Shown here piece after piece: positions 1-8,787 of a stretch of 37,431 bases of DNA (positions are counted from its first letter, which is position 1; the number at the start of each line of letters is the position of its first letter). Source of the DNA: Chloroflexota bacterium (GTDB lineage: Bacteria > Chloroflexota > Anaerolineae > Aggregatilineales > J027). The translations under genes were made by a program, and so were the position numbers. The DNA is taken from NCBI GenBank assembly GCA_022616515.1, contig JAKEEQ010000191.1, positions 1-37,431 of the forward strand, read 5' to 3'. The notes beneath the pieces are model-generated. The model saw only the letters and a program-made list of their open reading frames with translations. It was not told where the DNA came from and made no database searches.

Positions 1-95
1 TGCTTGTACACATAAAGGGCATCCTCAGCTTGAATGTTCGTAGTACAACTATTCTCCCTGATTTTGCCCTTTTTGTCTTAACTTGATGCCTATGA

Positions 96-117
96 ACCCC
101 GTCACGCTGGACGGGGC
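96..117 (-). terminator. Weak candidate terminator hairpin
   Basis: CCCCGTC (97-103) pairs with GACGGGG (110-116) around a 6-nt loop, just beyond the stop of the minus-strand gene at 135. The stem is strong, but the minus strand has no real U-run after it (GTTCAT). It may be only a weak or Rho-assisted terminator. Confidence 0.3.
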
Positions 118-134
118 TTAAATGGGGATGCGAA

Positions 135-767
135 TTATGGACCTTCGACAAACGCGCGAATGGCGTTTTCGAAGTCCGCATACGGGATGGGGGCGCTGGC
201 AAGTCTGCGTACGGTCTGTCCCTGTAAAAATGTAGTTTCTTCAGGACACTCCGGCGGCTCGTCGCCGGGAATCTCGAAGGAAGTCACGGCATCGCCGGTG
301 GGACTGAAGACCACGACATCCATATCCGTTTGCGACCGGATAACCGTGCCAATCTCTTCGTCATTATCATCGACGTACGGGCATTCTTCAATCTCCACCG
401 AACGCGGCCTCAAACAGATCACGGCTTCAACTTCATCCTCATCGTCGGCCCGCCATTCATCCGGCAGATTCCGATGAAACTGATGAAGGTTTCCCTCCAA
501 TGTCTCATGGAAGACAACAACATTCAGCGGATATTCTACGTCGGCGGGCAGATTGCTCAGGCTCTCCTCCCCACCGCGTATCGGATAGCACATCTCCGCA
601 ATGGTTGAGCCGTAAGTTTCTTCACCCGGCGGTTCTACTTCTTCTTCGTCTGCGAAAATGGTGGCAATAATGACCAGCGCGATGCAGGCCAGACACACAA
701 ATATTCCTCCGCCAGCAATCCAGAGTAGCGTTCGGTTTTGCTTCTTTGGTGGTTGTTGTTGCAACAT
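135..767 (-). CDS. Hypothetical single-pass membrane protein with acidic extracytoplasmic domain
   Basis: The product is 210 residues and I do not recognise it. It starts with a short Gln/Pro/Lys-rich cytoplasmic segment (about 1-12), followed by one hydrophobic helix (about 14-38). A strongly acidic soluble domain follows, with four or more cysteines (for example near 'EMCYP', 'VICLRP', 'IEECPY', 'PPECPE') that could form disulfides outside the cell. The start is supported by an AGGGGG-type ribosome site about 7 nt upstream. The P450 fragment gene at 771-1166 ends 3 nt before this start, so the two genes are probably co-transcribed. No function is implied. Confidence 0.6.
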   Translation of the reverse strand: MLQQQPPKKQNRTLLWIAGGGIFVCLACIALVIIATIFADEEEVEPPGEETYGSTIAEMCYPIRGGEESLSNLPADVEYPLNVVVFHETLEGNLHQFHRNLPDEWRADDEDEVEAVICLRPRSVEIEECPYVDDNDEEIGTVIRSQTDMDVVVFSPTGDAVTSFEIPGDEPPECPEETTFLQGQTVRRLASAPIPYADFENAIRAFVEGP

Positions 768-770
768 ACA

Positions 771-1166
771 TTACCCCCTATGTTCTAAGGTGACCATCAC
801 GCCGTTGGTACGAAGTGAGGTCGAGACGTATGGTTTCACCGTGTGTGCTGCTTCGGGAATAACTTTAAAACGCTGCAACAGGCTGGCGAGGATCAATTGA
901 CCTTCCATGATAGCAAAGTCGCGCCCGATACACTGACGCTGGCCCGATCCAAACGGCAGCCATGCCAGTTGATGGCGACCATTAACATTCTCCGGGCAAA
1001 AACGATCAGGATCAAACACGTCCGGCTGCTCCCACACATCTGGATGACAATGAATTAGATAGGACATCACGACAACAATTTTCCCTGACGGGATAGTATA
1101 TCCATCAATCTTATCATCCTCTACAGAATTGCGCACAATCCAATAAATCGGTGGTCGCAGGCGCAT
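771..1166 (-). pseudogene. Cytochrome P450, C-terminal fragment (heme-binding region only)
   Basis: This is 131 residues against the usual 400-450 for a P450. It holds the C-terminal third of the fold. The segment after the K-helix (LRPPIYWIVR) comes first, then the meander-type 'FDPDRF' (51-56), then the heme-ligand loop FGSGQRQCIG with the proximal cysteine at residue 79. The I-helix oxygen-activation motif and the ExxR glutamate are missing. The frame stays open upstream of the ATG for a few codons (AYLK-M), which still resemble a K-helix, but runs straight into the phosphatase gene, whose stop is 2 nt away. I infer a deletion that removed the N-terminal two thirds and fused the remnant to the phosphatase gene's end. 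It cannot be a working monooxygenase on its own. Confidence 0.8.
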
Positions 1167-1168
1167 CT

Positions 1169-3211
1169 TCAGATATGCCTGATTACCACAACGGTAATGT
1201 CATCGGACTGTGGCGCGTCTGCAATAAAGCGGTGAACATCCTCGACAATCTTATCTTTCAGTACTTCAGCATGGTCGCCATTATTCGCCTTAATGAGCTC
1301 TAGCAGGCGTGGCGCGTCATATAACTGCTCATCACGGTTCTGCGCTTCCGTCACACCATCCGTATACAAAACTAGCGGACACCCACTCGCCAGATCAAGC
1401 GTCTTTTCCTGCCACGACATGCTCTCCAGCATACCCAGCGGAATGCCTGTTCGCCTGAGTTCAATGATCGCGCTGTTGCAAAAATATCCCGGATTATGGC
1501 CCGCGTTAGCATAGACCAGCCTGCCCGCCACTGGATCCAGCACCCCATAAAACACCGTCACGAATTGACCACTGCGCGAGTCTTCCAGCATCCGCTCGTT
1601 GACCTCTGCAAAAACCGCCGCCGGACGGTCAGGATGTTGTCTGGCGTAAGTGCGTATCAGGGTGCGAGCCAGCGCCATAAAAAGGGCAGCTCCGGTGCCT
1701 TTGTCGGCGACATCAGCGACGACAATGCCCAATTTTTCATCGGGCAGTTCAATGAAATCGAAGAAATCACCGCTGGTCTGGCGGGCGGGTTCAATCATCG
1801 CTGCAATCTGCCAGCCATCACGTTGGGGAATGGTTTCCGGTAAAAACGAGGCTTGAATTTGTCCGGCAAAAGCCAGTTCCTGCTGGGTTTTTTCGGCAGC
1901 TACCATTTGCTCGTAGACCTTTTCCGCGTGGAGGGCTGCACTAATTTGATCGGCTAGGGCACGTACGCCGTGCAGATGATTATTGACTTCTTTTCGGCTG
2001 CGGCCTGCCCAGAACTCTACCCAGATGTAACCCTGATAGCCCTGCTGTTCGCGGTCAATGATGGGCACGATAATAACAGGGTTTTCAATCTGACGATTCG
2101 CCCAGGACACAACATCACGTGTGTAAAAGAGTCGCTCCTCGGCGTTGTCACGGAGCCACGGACGGGCGGCGTCTGGAATCTTCCAATCCAACTCTGGCAT
2201 ATTGTGCAGCAGAACTCTATCAGGCAGAATAACAATCTCAAGATAAGTATTGGCGATCATCGCGGGCACATGTTTTTTCAAGATAGCCTGCAACATCGAG
2301 CCGTCCGGTGGGGCATCAATGAGAGCACGGCCTAATGCTGTGACATCGTTCATTTCCTGAGTACGCTGCTTATTCTCTACATTGGCCTCACTCAGCTTTT
2401 GACCCACATACCCCAGTACAATCACCGTTCCCAGATAAAAAATGACCGCCGCCCAGCCCAGATTGGCCTGAATAATGGCTCCGAACACACCGAAAAGATG
2501 CAGCCCGTCGAGAAAACCGATGGTCAACACGAGTGGCAACATCAACTGGCTCAGGCTGATAGTCATATCTTCCGGCGCGGGGATGACGCGAAACGCCAAT
2601 ATAAAGCCGCCAAGGGCAAGGGTGGAAAATAAATAGAGCGTGAGCAATGCTACAAAAGCAAGCAGCCATGTGTTAAGTGAAAAGTCATCAACCGGGATAC
2701 TGCCGCCAAGTGAGTCGAATACGGTCAAAGCAAAGAGCGCCGTCAGATGTGACGGGCCAATCCCTTCCGCAAAGTTTCTCAATAATTGCCAGATAGCGGC
2801 AACCGAACGTGATCTGGTTCTTCGATAGGTCTGGTAATAGAGGATCAGACCGCCGATAGTGAGATACCACAGAAAACTCGGCCCGAAAATCCAGAGGAAC
2901 GTCCACGTAATCACTGGTGTCAAATCACCCACCAAACGGCTCGACACTTCCGCACCAATTTTAATCTCGAAAAAAAGTGTTGTCTGGGAGGCCAGTACCA
3001 GACAGACAACCGTCAACAGCCCGGCCTCCCAGTGTCGCGTTAAAACGTCTATATCCGTGATGGCAATCAACCACGCAAATCCAATGATTGAAAGTACAAT
3101 CGCATAGAGAAGTCGAATCATATCTGTCAACAGTGCGAACTGTAGAAGTTTGTCTTGCTCGTGAAAGGCAGGATGCAAGCGATGGGCAAAGCGCAGAAAA
3201 AAGGTGTGCAT
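1169..3211 (-). CDS. Membrane GAF-SpoIIE/RsbU-type serine/threonine phosphatase
   Basis: The product is 680 residues. Residues about 1-275 contain roughly seven or eight hydrophobic helices. Residues about 290-430 look like a GAF-type sensor domain, and residues about 440-680 are a PP2C-type SpoIIE domain. The phosphatase domain shows the metal-binding motifs GDFFDF, VADVADKGTGAALFM and the C-terminal SDDITVVVIRH. Members of this family dephosphorylate anti-sigma-factor antagonists in partner-switching stress pathways. No anti-anti-sigma (STAS) or RsbW-type kinase gene is visible nearby, so the partner is elsewhere. The C-terminus is canonical and complete, so the P450 truncation next door did not damage this gene. 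The start at 3211 is followed by a plausible first membrane segment. Confidence 0.85.
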   Translation of the reverse strand: MHTFFLRFAHRLHPAFHEQDKLLQFALLTDMIRLLYAIVLSIIGFAWLIAITDIDVLTRHWEAGLLTVVCLVLASQTTLFFEIKIGAEVSSRLVGDLTPVITWTFLWIFGPSFLWYLTIGGLILYYQTYRRTRSRSVAAIWQLLRNFAEGIGPSHLTALFALTVFDSLGGSIPVDDFSLNTWLLAFVALLTLYLFSTLALGGFILAFRVIPAPEDMTISLSQLMLPLVLTIGFLDGLHLFGVFGAIIQANLGWAAVIFYLGTVIVLGYVGQKLSEANVENKQRTQEMNDVTALGRALIDAPPDGSMLQAILKKHVPAMIANTYLEIVILPDRVLLHNMPELDWKIPDAARPWLRDNAEERLFYTRDVVSWANRQIENPVIIVPIIDREQQGYQGYIWVEFWAGRSRKEVNNHLHGVRALADQISAALHAEKVYEQMVAAEKTQQELAFAGQIQASFLPETIPQRDGWQIAAMIEPARQTSGDFFDFIELPDEKLGIVVADVADKGTGAALFMALARTLIRTYARQHPDRPAAVFAEVNERMLEDSRSGQFVTVFYGVLDPVAGRLVYANAGHNPGYFCNSAIIELRRTGIPLGMLESMSWQEKTLDLASGCPLVLYTDGVTEAQNRDEQLYDAPRLLELIKANNGDHAEVLKDKIVEDVHRFIADAPQSDDITVVVIRHI

Positions 3212-3336
3212 TGATCAAATCTCTTAGGTGCAGAATGTTTTTCCTTAATTATGCCCCGTCAGGCACATGCAGGCCAGCCGGTGAGTATACAACTATATAG
3301 TCGTTAAATAGTAGGGTGACTGGAAAGGAACGGGTA

Positions 3337-3855
3337 ATGTGCCTGATACTATTCTCCGGGCTGCCGGGTTGTGGCAAGACAACGTTGGCCCGGCTGCTCG
3401 TCAAAGAGTTGCACTGTGCCTACTTCGCTAAAGATCGCATCCAGCGCGTATTAAATGCCCATATCGAGGGCGCTCAACCCATTGACGGCTATCGCGTGAT
3501 GCTGGATTTGGCTGGCGAGCATTTACAATTAGGGACAACGGTAGTGCTGGATGCCGTATTTCCGATGGAGGGCTTTCGTGAGGAAGCACGGCGGCTTGCT
3601 ATTGCAGCACAGACTCCGTTTCTGCCCGTGTACTGTTTTTACTCGGATGAGGCATTGTGGCGACAGCGCATGCAGAATCGAGTGCAGTATGTGCCGGGCT
3701 GGGAGCCGGTCGGGTGGGATGAGGTTGAGCAGATCAGGGAAAGATTTGAGGAATGGCACGTTTCGCCGCTGCTGCAACTTGATGCGGTTGATTCTGTTGG
3801 TGAAAATTTCACCAAGGTTCGTGCTTATTTAACTTCGATGTGCATCGGCAGTTGA
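3337..3855 (+). CDS. P-loop kinase of the AAA_33 / zeta-toxin-like group
   Basis: The product is 172 residues. The N-terminal strand runs straight into a Walker A motif, GLPGCGKTT (residues 8-16), followed by a 'FAKDRIQR' segment as in small-molecule kinases of the AAA_33, gluconokinase-like and zeta-toxin-like superfamily. 'TVVLDAVF' resembles the second strand with its acidic catalytic residue. I chose the ATG at 3337 because AAAGGAA (3324-3330) sits 6 nt upstream. An in-frame GTG at 3316 would add seven unlikely residues. The substrate cannot be told from sequence. The last 31 nt overlap the convergent histidine kinase gene. No antitoxin-like partner precedes it, which argues against a plasmid-type epsilon/zeta pair. 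Confidence 0.75.
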   Translation: MCLILFSGLPGCGKTTLARLLVKELHCAYFAKDRIQRVLNAHIEGAQPIDGYRVMLDLAGEHLQLGTTVVLDAVFPMEGFREEARRLAIAAQTPFLPVYCFYSDEALWRQRMQNRVQYVPGWEPVGWDEVEQIRERFEEWHVSPLLQLDAVDSVGENFTKVRAYLTSMCIGS

Positions 3856-5297
3856 ACGGTAAATACCGACCCCGCGCCGACCTCGCTCTGAATTTTAATG
3901 GTTCCACCCAGCAACTGCGCATAATATTGGCTAACGGACAGCCCGATACCCGTCCCACCATAACGGCGCGTTGTGGAGTTGTCAGCCTGTTGAAATGCCT
4001 CAAAAATCGTTTCCAGTTTCTGTGGTTCAATACCAACCCCGGTATCCTGTACGGAAATATTTAGCCAGGGATCGTTATCGCGCATATCAACTTCAACTTT
4101 GATCGAAATAAAACCGTTCTCGGTAAATTTGGCGGCATTACTGATGAGGTTAAAAATAATCTGGCGGAGTTTAGTCTGGTCGGAATGTATCAATTCCAGT
4201 TCCGGCGGGATATGAATGCTAATCTGGTTGTTATTTTGATCAAGCAAATTCACCAGGCTATCGACAATCGAGCGCACCATCTTCCCCACATCAAAGTAGC
4301 TGGTGGTTAGATAAATGCTGCCTGTTTCAATCCGGGCCAGATCGATGAGATCACTGATAATGGAGAACAGGTGGGTCGTGGCGCGATGGATGTTGGTCAG
4401 GTCTTCGACAGCCTGATTATCACGTTCGTCTTTAGCGTCCTCCAGCAGCAGTTCGGTATAACCCAGAATGGCGGTGAGCGGCGTACGCAGTTCGTGGCTC
4501 ATATTGGCGAGGAAGGTGCTCTTAGCGCGGTTGGCGGCCTCGGCCTGTTCTTTAGCAACTTTCAGTTCATCTTCGGCAACTTTTCTATCGTGGATGTCCT
4601 GTCCGGCGCAGTATAAGCGTTCAACTTTGCCGATAACATCATCCCACAGCGGAAACACATATTGTTTTATCCAGCGATAACTGCCGTCGGCAGATTTGAG
4701 GCGAATTTCAAATTCTTGAATATCGTTGGACAGTGGCGCTTGTAAAAATGTTTTTGTGGCAAATTCGCTGTCGTCGGGATGCACGAGTTCGCGCCACATG
4801 TCAGCCAGTTCAATTGTTTCTGGATTGAGTCCCGTGATATTCATAAACGCGCCAATGACCCATTCTAATTTCCAGTCCAGCGGGTCCGGGGCTACTTTTA
4901 CTGAATAGGCATAATCAGAGACAAGCTCAGACATCATCCGGTACTGCGCCACTCGTTGCAGCAATAAATCTTGCATCGCCTTGCGGTGAGTGACATCACG
5001 CACCGAACACAAAACATAATTTTCGCCCTGCATGTTCAGGGGATGGAGGGTGATTTCAATAGATTTATTTTTACCTTTGTGGACTTTGAGGGTGTCTTCA
5101 TGGTGCAGTGCATAACCGCCATATACCGCGCTGCTAAGCATCGAAGCGGGGAGTGGCAGAATATCCGTAATTTGATGTTGCACAAAAGTATCGTTAATCC
5201 CAAACAGAATCGGACCCATCTGGTGATCTTCGATAATAGTGCCATCTGGCAAACAGACACAGTGGCACTCAGAATATAATTGCACCATTGTTTTCAT
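3825..5297 (-). CDS. PAS-domain sensor histidine kinase
   Basis: The product is 490 residues with no membrane segment, so it is a cytoplasmic sensor. Two PAS-like regions (about 10-105 and 125-240, the second with a clear PAC tail '[11 protein letters not shown]') are followed by a coiled linker. The HisKA dimerisation domain carries the phospho-acceptor His268 in MSHELRTPL. The ATPase domain has the N-box asparagines N384 and N387 (NLISNAAKF), the G1 box DTGVGI (418-423), FEAFQQAD and the G2 box GGTGIGLS (447-454). There is no receiver domain and no response-regulator gene next to it, so it is an orphan in this window. Its 3' end overlaps the convergent P-loop kinase gene by 31 nt. Confidence 0.9.
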   Translation of the reverse strand: MKTMVQLYSECHCVCLPDGTIIEDHQMGPILFGINDTFVQHQITDILPLPASMLSSAVYGGYALHHEDTLKVHKGKNKSIEITLHPLNMQGENYVLCSVRDVTHRKAMQDLLLQRVAQYRMMSELVSDYAYSVKVAPDPLDWKLEWVIGAFMNITGLNPETIELADMWRELVHPDDSEFATKTFLQAPLSNDIQEFEIRLKSADGSYRWIKQYVFPLWDDVIGKVERLYCAGQDIHDRKVAEDELKVAKEQAEAANRAKSTFLANMSHELRTPLTAILGYTELLLEDAKDERDNQAVEDLTNIHRATTHLFSIISDLIDLARIETGSIYLTTSYFDVGKMVRSIVDSLVNLLDQNNNQISIHIPPELELIHSDQTKLRQIIFNLISNAAKFTENGFISIKVEVDMRDNDPWLNISVQDTGVGIEPQKLETIFEAFQQADNSTTRRYGGTGIGLSVSQYYAQLLGGTIKIQSEVGAGSVFTVQLPMHIEVK

Positions 5298-5392
5298 AGG
5301 GCTTTTGCGTCCGGACGTTTTTATTATTATGGCGCATCTAGTGTCTTAAGCGATTAAAAATTTTTTATTTGTGTTAAGATTTTGTAAAGATA

Positions 5393-5421
5393 TTGACAGG
5401 ATTTTGTCTGTACACTATTTT
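5393..5421 (+). promoter_or_regulatory. Near-consensus sigma-70 promoter for the ankyrin gene
   Basis: TTGACA (5393-5398) and TATTTT (5416-5421) are separated by exactly 17 bp in an AT-rich stretch between divergent genes. Transcription would begin near 5428 and leave a leader of about 130 nt before the GTG start at 5561. The leader holds two short hairpin candidates (GGCAC/GTGCC and GGGA/TCCC near 5427-5475). I matched no known riboswitch. Confidence 0.6.
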
Positions 5422-5560
5422 TAGGAAGGCACAAATAGGGTGCCACGAGTCCGCCGAAAGGGATTTTCCCGCCTATTGATCACAGAATCCTCTTTTCACA
5501 CGACACTCTTTCAACCTGAGGGTGCGGACATCAGGAATATTGGACGAAGGAGGTCGTACC

Positions 5561-7006
5561 GTGTCCAACCTTACCTATCTTAAAAAGCAAGCCAAAAAGC
5601 TGCACAGGGCGGCCCTTGCTGGAGAGGAAACCGCGCTGGAGCGATTCCGGCAGCATTTCCCGCGCTGGCAGGACAAGTCTGGAGATCACACGGACTTAGT
5701 GTTAGCCGATGCCCAACTTGTGATCGCCCGCGAACAGGGATTTTCAACCTGGGCAGACTTGAAACGCCACAGTCAGCAGCAGCTTCTCGATGCTTTTCGC
5801 CAGCTTGTCATGGCCGGAGATGCGGAAACCGTCGATACGATGCTACAAAACAATGACTATCTGCGAGAGCATATTGATGACCCGATTTTCGATTTTGGCG
5901 GGACGGCGCTCATTTGTGCCCGTTATAATCGCGAGATGGTCGATGTGCTTCTGAAACATGGGGCCGACATCAACGCACGGTCGGATTGGGAGCCGGGTGG
6001 CTTTGGCGTGCTGCACCATACCCCGCCCGATGAGGCGGCCTATCTGGTAGAGCGCGGCGCGACAATTGATATTCATGCGGCGGTGGAATTGGGAATGTAT
6101 CAATGGGTGCGCAATGCGTTGGAAAACGAGCCTGAGTTGATTCATGCACGCGGCGGGGATGGGAAATCACCCCTGCATTTTGCCCATATCCCGCAAATGA
6201 TCGACCTGCTGCTGGAATCCGGGGCGGATTTGGAATTCCGTGATCTGGATCATGATTCCACGCCCGCTGAGCATCGCATTGAAGACGCCGACACCCTGCG
6301 CCATCTGATTGAGCGCGGGGCAAAACCTGACATCTTTATGGCCTGCCGTCTGGGTGATCTGGAATTGGTCAAGCGACTGGTCGATGAAAACCCGCAGTGC
6401 CTCACCACCCGCACCCCCGGCACGGGTCTTCACATCTATATCTTCACCATCGGGTCGAATCTGTCGCCGTTTCAGGTTGCCCGCAAATACAGGCATCGGG
6501 AGGTTTACGATTATTTGCTGGAACGCGCCGCTGTGCCGGAACAGTTTATCGCCGCCTGTGAACGTGTCGATGAAGCCACCGCCCGCCAGCTCCTTAACCA
6601 GCATCCACACCTTGTCGCAGAACTGCCTGACCATCACCAGTGCCTGATTGCCGACATGGCGTGGGAGGGTAAACTTGACGCGGTAAAACTACTGCTAGAA
6701 TTGGGGTTTGATGTCAATTTCCGCAGCGTCCATGACAGCACACCACTCGACCGGGCGGCCTTTCACGGGTTTGCGGATATTATACAGGTCTTGCTGGAGC
6801 ATGGAGCCGATCTGAATGTACTCAATGAATTCGAGACAACACCGCTGCGCACCGCCATTTACGGGTCGCGTCATGGCTGGCGCACTGACGGGGATTATGT
6901 GGCGACCATCAACACCCTGCTCAAGGCCGGAGCCGCATTGGACGCTGCGTGGGTCAATGAAGGCAGCCCCGAAGTGAATGCCGTGCTGTGGGCTGCCGTT
7001 TCGTGA
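5561..7006 (+). CDS. Ankyrin-repeat protein
   Basis: The product is 481 residues from a GTG start. That start is preceded by AAGGAGGT (5547-5554) at 6 nt spacing, which is much better than the in-frame GTG at 5522. An N-terminal helical segment (about 1-75, ending in the 'FSTWADLKRH' signature common in bacterial ankyrin proteins) precedes a long array of degenerate and good ankyrin repeats. Clear 'LLKHGADINAR', 'LLESGADLEFRDLD', 'LLELGFDVNFRS' and 'LLEHGADLNVLNE' units can be seen. There is no signal peptide or transmembrane helix, so it is probably a cytoplasmic protein-binding scaffold. It stands alone on the plus strand with its own promoter. The partner is unknown. Confidence 0.85.
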   Translation: MSNLTYLKKQAKKLHRAALAGEETALERFRQHFPRWQDKSGDHTDLVLADAQLVIAREQGFSTWADLKRHSQQQLLDAFRQLVMAGDAETVDTMLQNNDYLREHIDDPIFDFGGTALICARYNREMVDVLLKHGADINARSDWEPGGFGVLHHTPPDEAAYLVERGATIDIHAAVELGMYQWVRNALENEPELIHARGGDGKSPLHFAHIPQMIDLLLESGADLEFRDLDHDSTPAEHRIEDADTLRHLIERGAKPDIFMACRLGDLELVKRLVDENPQCLTTRTPGTGLHIYIFTIGSNLSPFQVARKYRHREVYDYLLERAAVPEQFIAACERVDEATARQLLNQHPHLVAELPDHHQCLIADMAWEGKLDAVKLLLELGFDVNFRSVHDSTPLDRAAFHGFADIIQVLLEHGADLNVLNEFETTPLRTAIYGSRHGWRTDGDYVATINTLLKAGAALDAAWVNEGSPEVNAVLWAAVS

Positions 7007-7120
7007 TAAAACGTCTGGTAGTGACAACATGTTGACTGGTGCGTTGTTGTACATGGGGGATTAGAGGGCAAGGCGTCCACGAAAACCCCTCCAATAAAAG
7101 GTTTGTGAGACGGTTACCGC

Positions 7121-7185
7121 GGACGGGATATATCCCGTCCCTACGATCCCCGGCCAGTTCCGTAGGGATGCCATCCGTGGCGTCC
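7121..7185. repeat. REP-like hairpin pair A (head-to-head, GTAG-footed)
   Basis: Hairpin 1 is the perfect palindrome GGACGGGATATATCCCGTCC (7121-7140) followed by CTAC (7141-7144), that is, preceded by GTAG on the minus strand. Hairpin 2 is preceded by GTAG (7162-7165) and is GGATGCCA-TCCG-TGGCGTCC (7166-7185) with one G:T pair. The pair is arranged as hairpin-CTACG...CGTAG-hairpin, as in REP doublets. Confidence 0.75.
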
Positions 7186-7289
7186 GCCCCTCAACCGCAA
7201 ACGGAGGAGATAGCCTACCCGGCGTGAATAAAGCGACTTGTCAAGTGGAGTCGCTTGAAAGATGCGGTGGTTTCGGGATGGCGAGACCA

Positions 7290-7325
7290 ATTCCCTCCTC
7301 GTTTGCGGGGAGGGTTAGGGTGGGG
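7290..7325. repeat. Fragment of dispersed hairpin repeat family 2
   Basis: TTCCCTCCTCGTTTGCGGGG followed by AGGGTTAGGGTGGGG matches the distal part of the longer copies at 8578-8722 and 29785-29880. It lies inside element A. Confidence 0.6.
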
Positions 7326-7366
7326 TGAATTTTCAGCACATCAGTCAAAGCGTTACCACCCAAAGC

Positions 7367-8008
7367 CTACGTTTCGTCGATTGGATTGGTGACCTGCGAC
7401 GGTAAACGATACATCTCGAAAACGTTGTTCACCAGCGTATATTGCGGGCCAGCCAGACGACCAATCGGTTTGGCCTTCAATGTATCGATTTTGTAGTCGG
7501 GGATGTACAAATCATCGCGCAGGTGGATGTAGACCACCGTGCCAATCACGATGAATCCGCCAAATGGCGCGTTATTGATCTCAACAATCTGGTTGAGGGT
7601 ACATTCGATTGAAATGGGGCTTTCCGCCACACGGGGAGCCTTGACGATTTTGCTGGGAGCCGGGGTGACGCCCGCCATGTCGAACTCGTTGACATCGCGG
7701 TCGGTCTCAGTGGCGGTGATGTTCATGGCCTCCGCCACCTCTTCGGACACCACATTGATAACAAATTCGCCCGTCTCCTGCACATTGAGCAGGGTATCTT
7801 TGGGGAGGCCCGTCTGGCGGCGAATGCCGGGGCAAAACAGAACCGTTGGCGGATCGGAGCACACGCCGGTGAAGAAGCTAAACGGGGCCAGATTAAGATT
7901 GCCCTGGCGGTCCTGACTGCTCACCCACGCAATGGGGCGCGGCTGGATCATACCGATAATCAATTTATACATATCTCGCGGTTGTACATCCTGCGGATTG
8001 ATTTCCAT
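7367..8008 (-). CDS. Flavin reductase-like, FMN-binding split-barrel protein
   Basis: The product is 213 residues. The segment 'PRPIAWVSSQDRQGNLNLAPFSFF' region (about 29-52) is the hallmark flavin-binding stretch of the flavin reductase-like domain (DIM6/NTAB group). 'GEFVINVVSEE' and 'APFGGFIVIGTVV' fit the rest of the barrel. Relatives reduce FMN with NAD(P)H or hold FMN for other chemistry, and the exact substrate is not evident. It follows the cold-shock gene on the same strand but is separated from it by a strong terminator, so it is probably its own unit. The start at 8008 has an AAGGGA-like site somewhat far upstream. Confidence 0.85.
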   Translation of the reverse strand: MEINPQDVQPRDMYKLIIGMIQPRPIAWVSSQDRQGNLNLAPFSFFTGVCSDPPTVLFCPGIRRQTGLPKDTLLNVQETGEFVINVVSEEVAEAMNITATETDRDVNEFDMAGVTPAPSKIVKAPRVAESPISIECTLNQIVEINNAPFGGFIVIGTVVYIHLRDDLYIPDYKIDTLKAKPIGRLAGPQYTLVNNVFEMYRLPSQVTNPIDET

Positions 8009-8058
8009 TCGTCATGTTTCCCTTTAACAACCAATATTGAGCCATCATACTACCACCA

Positions 8059-8090
8059 ATAAAAAGAGCCTACCTCATTGAGGCAGGCTC
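8059..8090 (-). terminator. Intrinsic terminator of the cold-shock gene
   Basis: On the minus strand GAGCCTGCCTC pairs with GAGGTAGGCTC around an AAT loop (one G:T pair) and is followed by TTTTT. It lies 21 nt beyond the csp stop codon. Confidence 0.85.
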
Positions 8091-8110
8091 ATCTACCCGT
8101 CTTAAAACGG

Positions 8111-8323
8111 TTACTTCAAAACCGTGACATTACTGGCTTGTTTGCCCTTGGGGCTGTCAGTAATTTCGAACTCTACCCGGTCCCCTTCATTCAGGACGCG
8201 ATACCCGCTCGCGGTAATCTGAGAGAAGTGGACGAATACATCTGGCCCATCTTCCTGAGAGATGAAGCCGTAACCTTTTTCACCGCTGAACCATTTTACT
8301 GTACCGGTTGTGCGATTTGACAT
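8111..8323 (-). CDS. cspA: Cold-shock domain protein (CspA family)
   Basis: The product is 70 residues, the usual size. It is a single OB-fold nucleic-acid chaperone with RNP1 KGYGFI (16-21) and RNP2 VFVHF (29-33), plus the family-typical 'GTVKWF' start and '[20 protein letters not shown]' end. It acts in the cytoplasm by melting RNA secondary structure. A promoter and a leader of about 50-75 nt precede it, and a strong terminator follows. An AAGGAG site lies about 11 nt before the ATG. The symbol is by family; chromosomes often have several csp paralogues. Confidence 0.93.
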   Translation of the reverse strand: MSNRTTGTVKWFSGEKGYGFISQEDGPDVFVHFSQITASGYRVLNEGDRVEFEITDSPKGKQASNVTVLK

Positions 8324-8378
8324 GCTGAAAACAACTCCTTGAGATCAGGTAATACGTTGTTGATGGCTTTGTAACACT

Positions 8379-8406
8379 CACATACAGCCATCATGCTTTT
8401 GGTCAA
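8379..8406 (-). promoter_or_regulatory. Candidate promoter of the cold-shock gene
   Basis: On the minus strand TTGACC (8406-8401) and TATGTG (8384-8379) are 16 bp apart, upstream of csp. The -35 is good and the -10 is moderate. The resulting leader would be roughly 50 nt. Confidence 0.4.
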
Positions 8407-8577
8407 GAAGTTGGCTTATGGGTGGTACTTAGCACTGCCGGGGCATTTACCCTATGCTTAATAGATTACACCGCGTTCTGCGATTATGCAAGCAAAATTT
8501 TCGTGAGAAGCGGGTGAAATAATACACAAAATGTGAAATATGGAATGAACCCCTCTGGCGAGACAACGACGGTACTC

Positions 8578-8722
8578 TCCCCCTTTGTCCTTCGGACATT
8601 TCCCCCATTCATGGGGGAACTTTGAAGGGGGGCTTCTCGGCGTATCAGTTCCCTCCCCACTTCTCCCCATAAATGGGGAGAAGTCGCGCCAGCGACAGAG
8701 GGGACGGGAGGGTTAGGGTGGC
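8578..8722. repeat. Dispersed hairpin repeat family 2, long copy
   Basis: This is an intergenic block of nested hairpins. It includes GTCCTTCGGAC, the perfect 9-bp stem TTCCCCCAT/ATGGGGGAA (8600-8619) and the perfect 11-bp stem CTTCTCCCCAT/ATGGGGAGAAG (8660-8683), and it ends in GGGAGGGTTAGGGTGG. The first half matches 29785-29880 closely. It has no open frame of its own. The remaining 8407-8577 shows nothing I can name. Confidence 0.7.
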
Positions 8723-8787
8723 GAGCAAATGTTCATCTTCTGCGGGGCAATTCACATTTTGCGTATAATACATCTCGTTGAAGGTCG

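Larger units (their letters stand above)
7017..7360. repeat. Composite small element A (MITE-like) with imperfect terminal inverted repeats
   Basis: This fills the spacer between the ankyrin and flavin reductase genes. The left end (7017-7041, GGTAGTGACAACATGTTGAC...) and the reverse complement of the right end (7338-7360, GGTGGTAACGCTTTGACTGA) are related to each other. They are more closely related to the ends of element B at 17054-17204. Inside lie a REP-like hairpin pair (7121-7185) and a fragment of the second hairpin family (7290-7325). It has no coding capacity. The limits are approximate and I saw no clear target duplication. Confidence 0.5.

Noticed and set aside
3316-3336. An upstream GTG start for the P-loop kinase
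   Set aside because: It would add seven residues before the first beta strand and bury the AAAGGAA ribosome site inside the coding region.
3337-3855. Zeta toxin of a toxin-antitoxin pair
   Set aside because: Only the P-loop kinase core is shared; no small antitoxin gene precedes or follows it.
5428-5560. Riboswitch in the ankyrin leader
   Set aside because: The two hairpins are short and no conserved core of a known riboswitch class is recognisable.
6167-6637. A 156-codon minus-strand frame inside the ankyrin gene
   Set aside because: Shadow of a repeat-rich coding sequence; no ribosome site.
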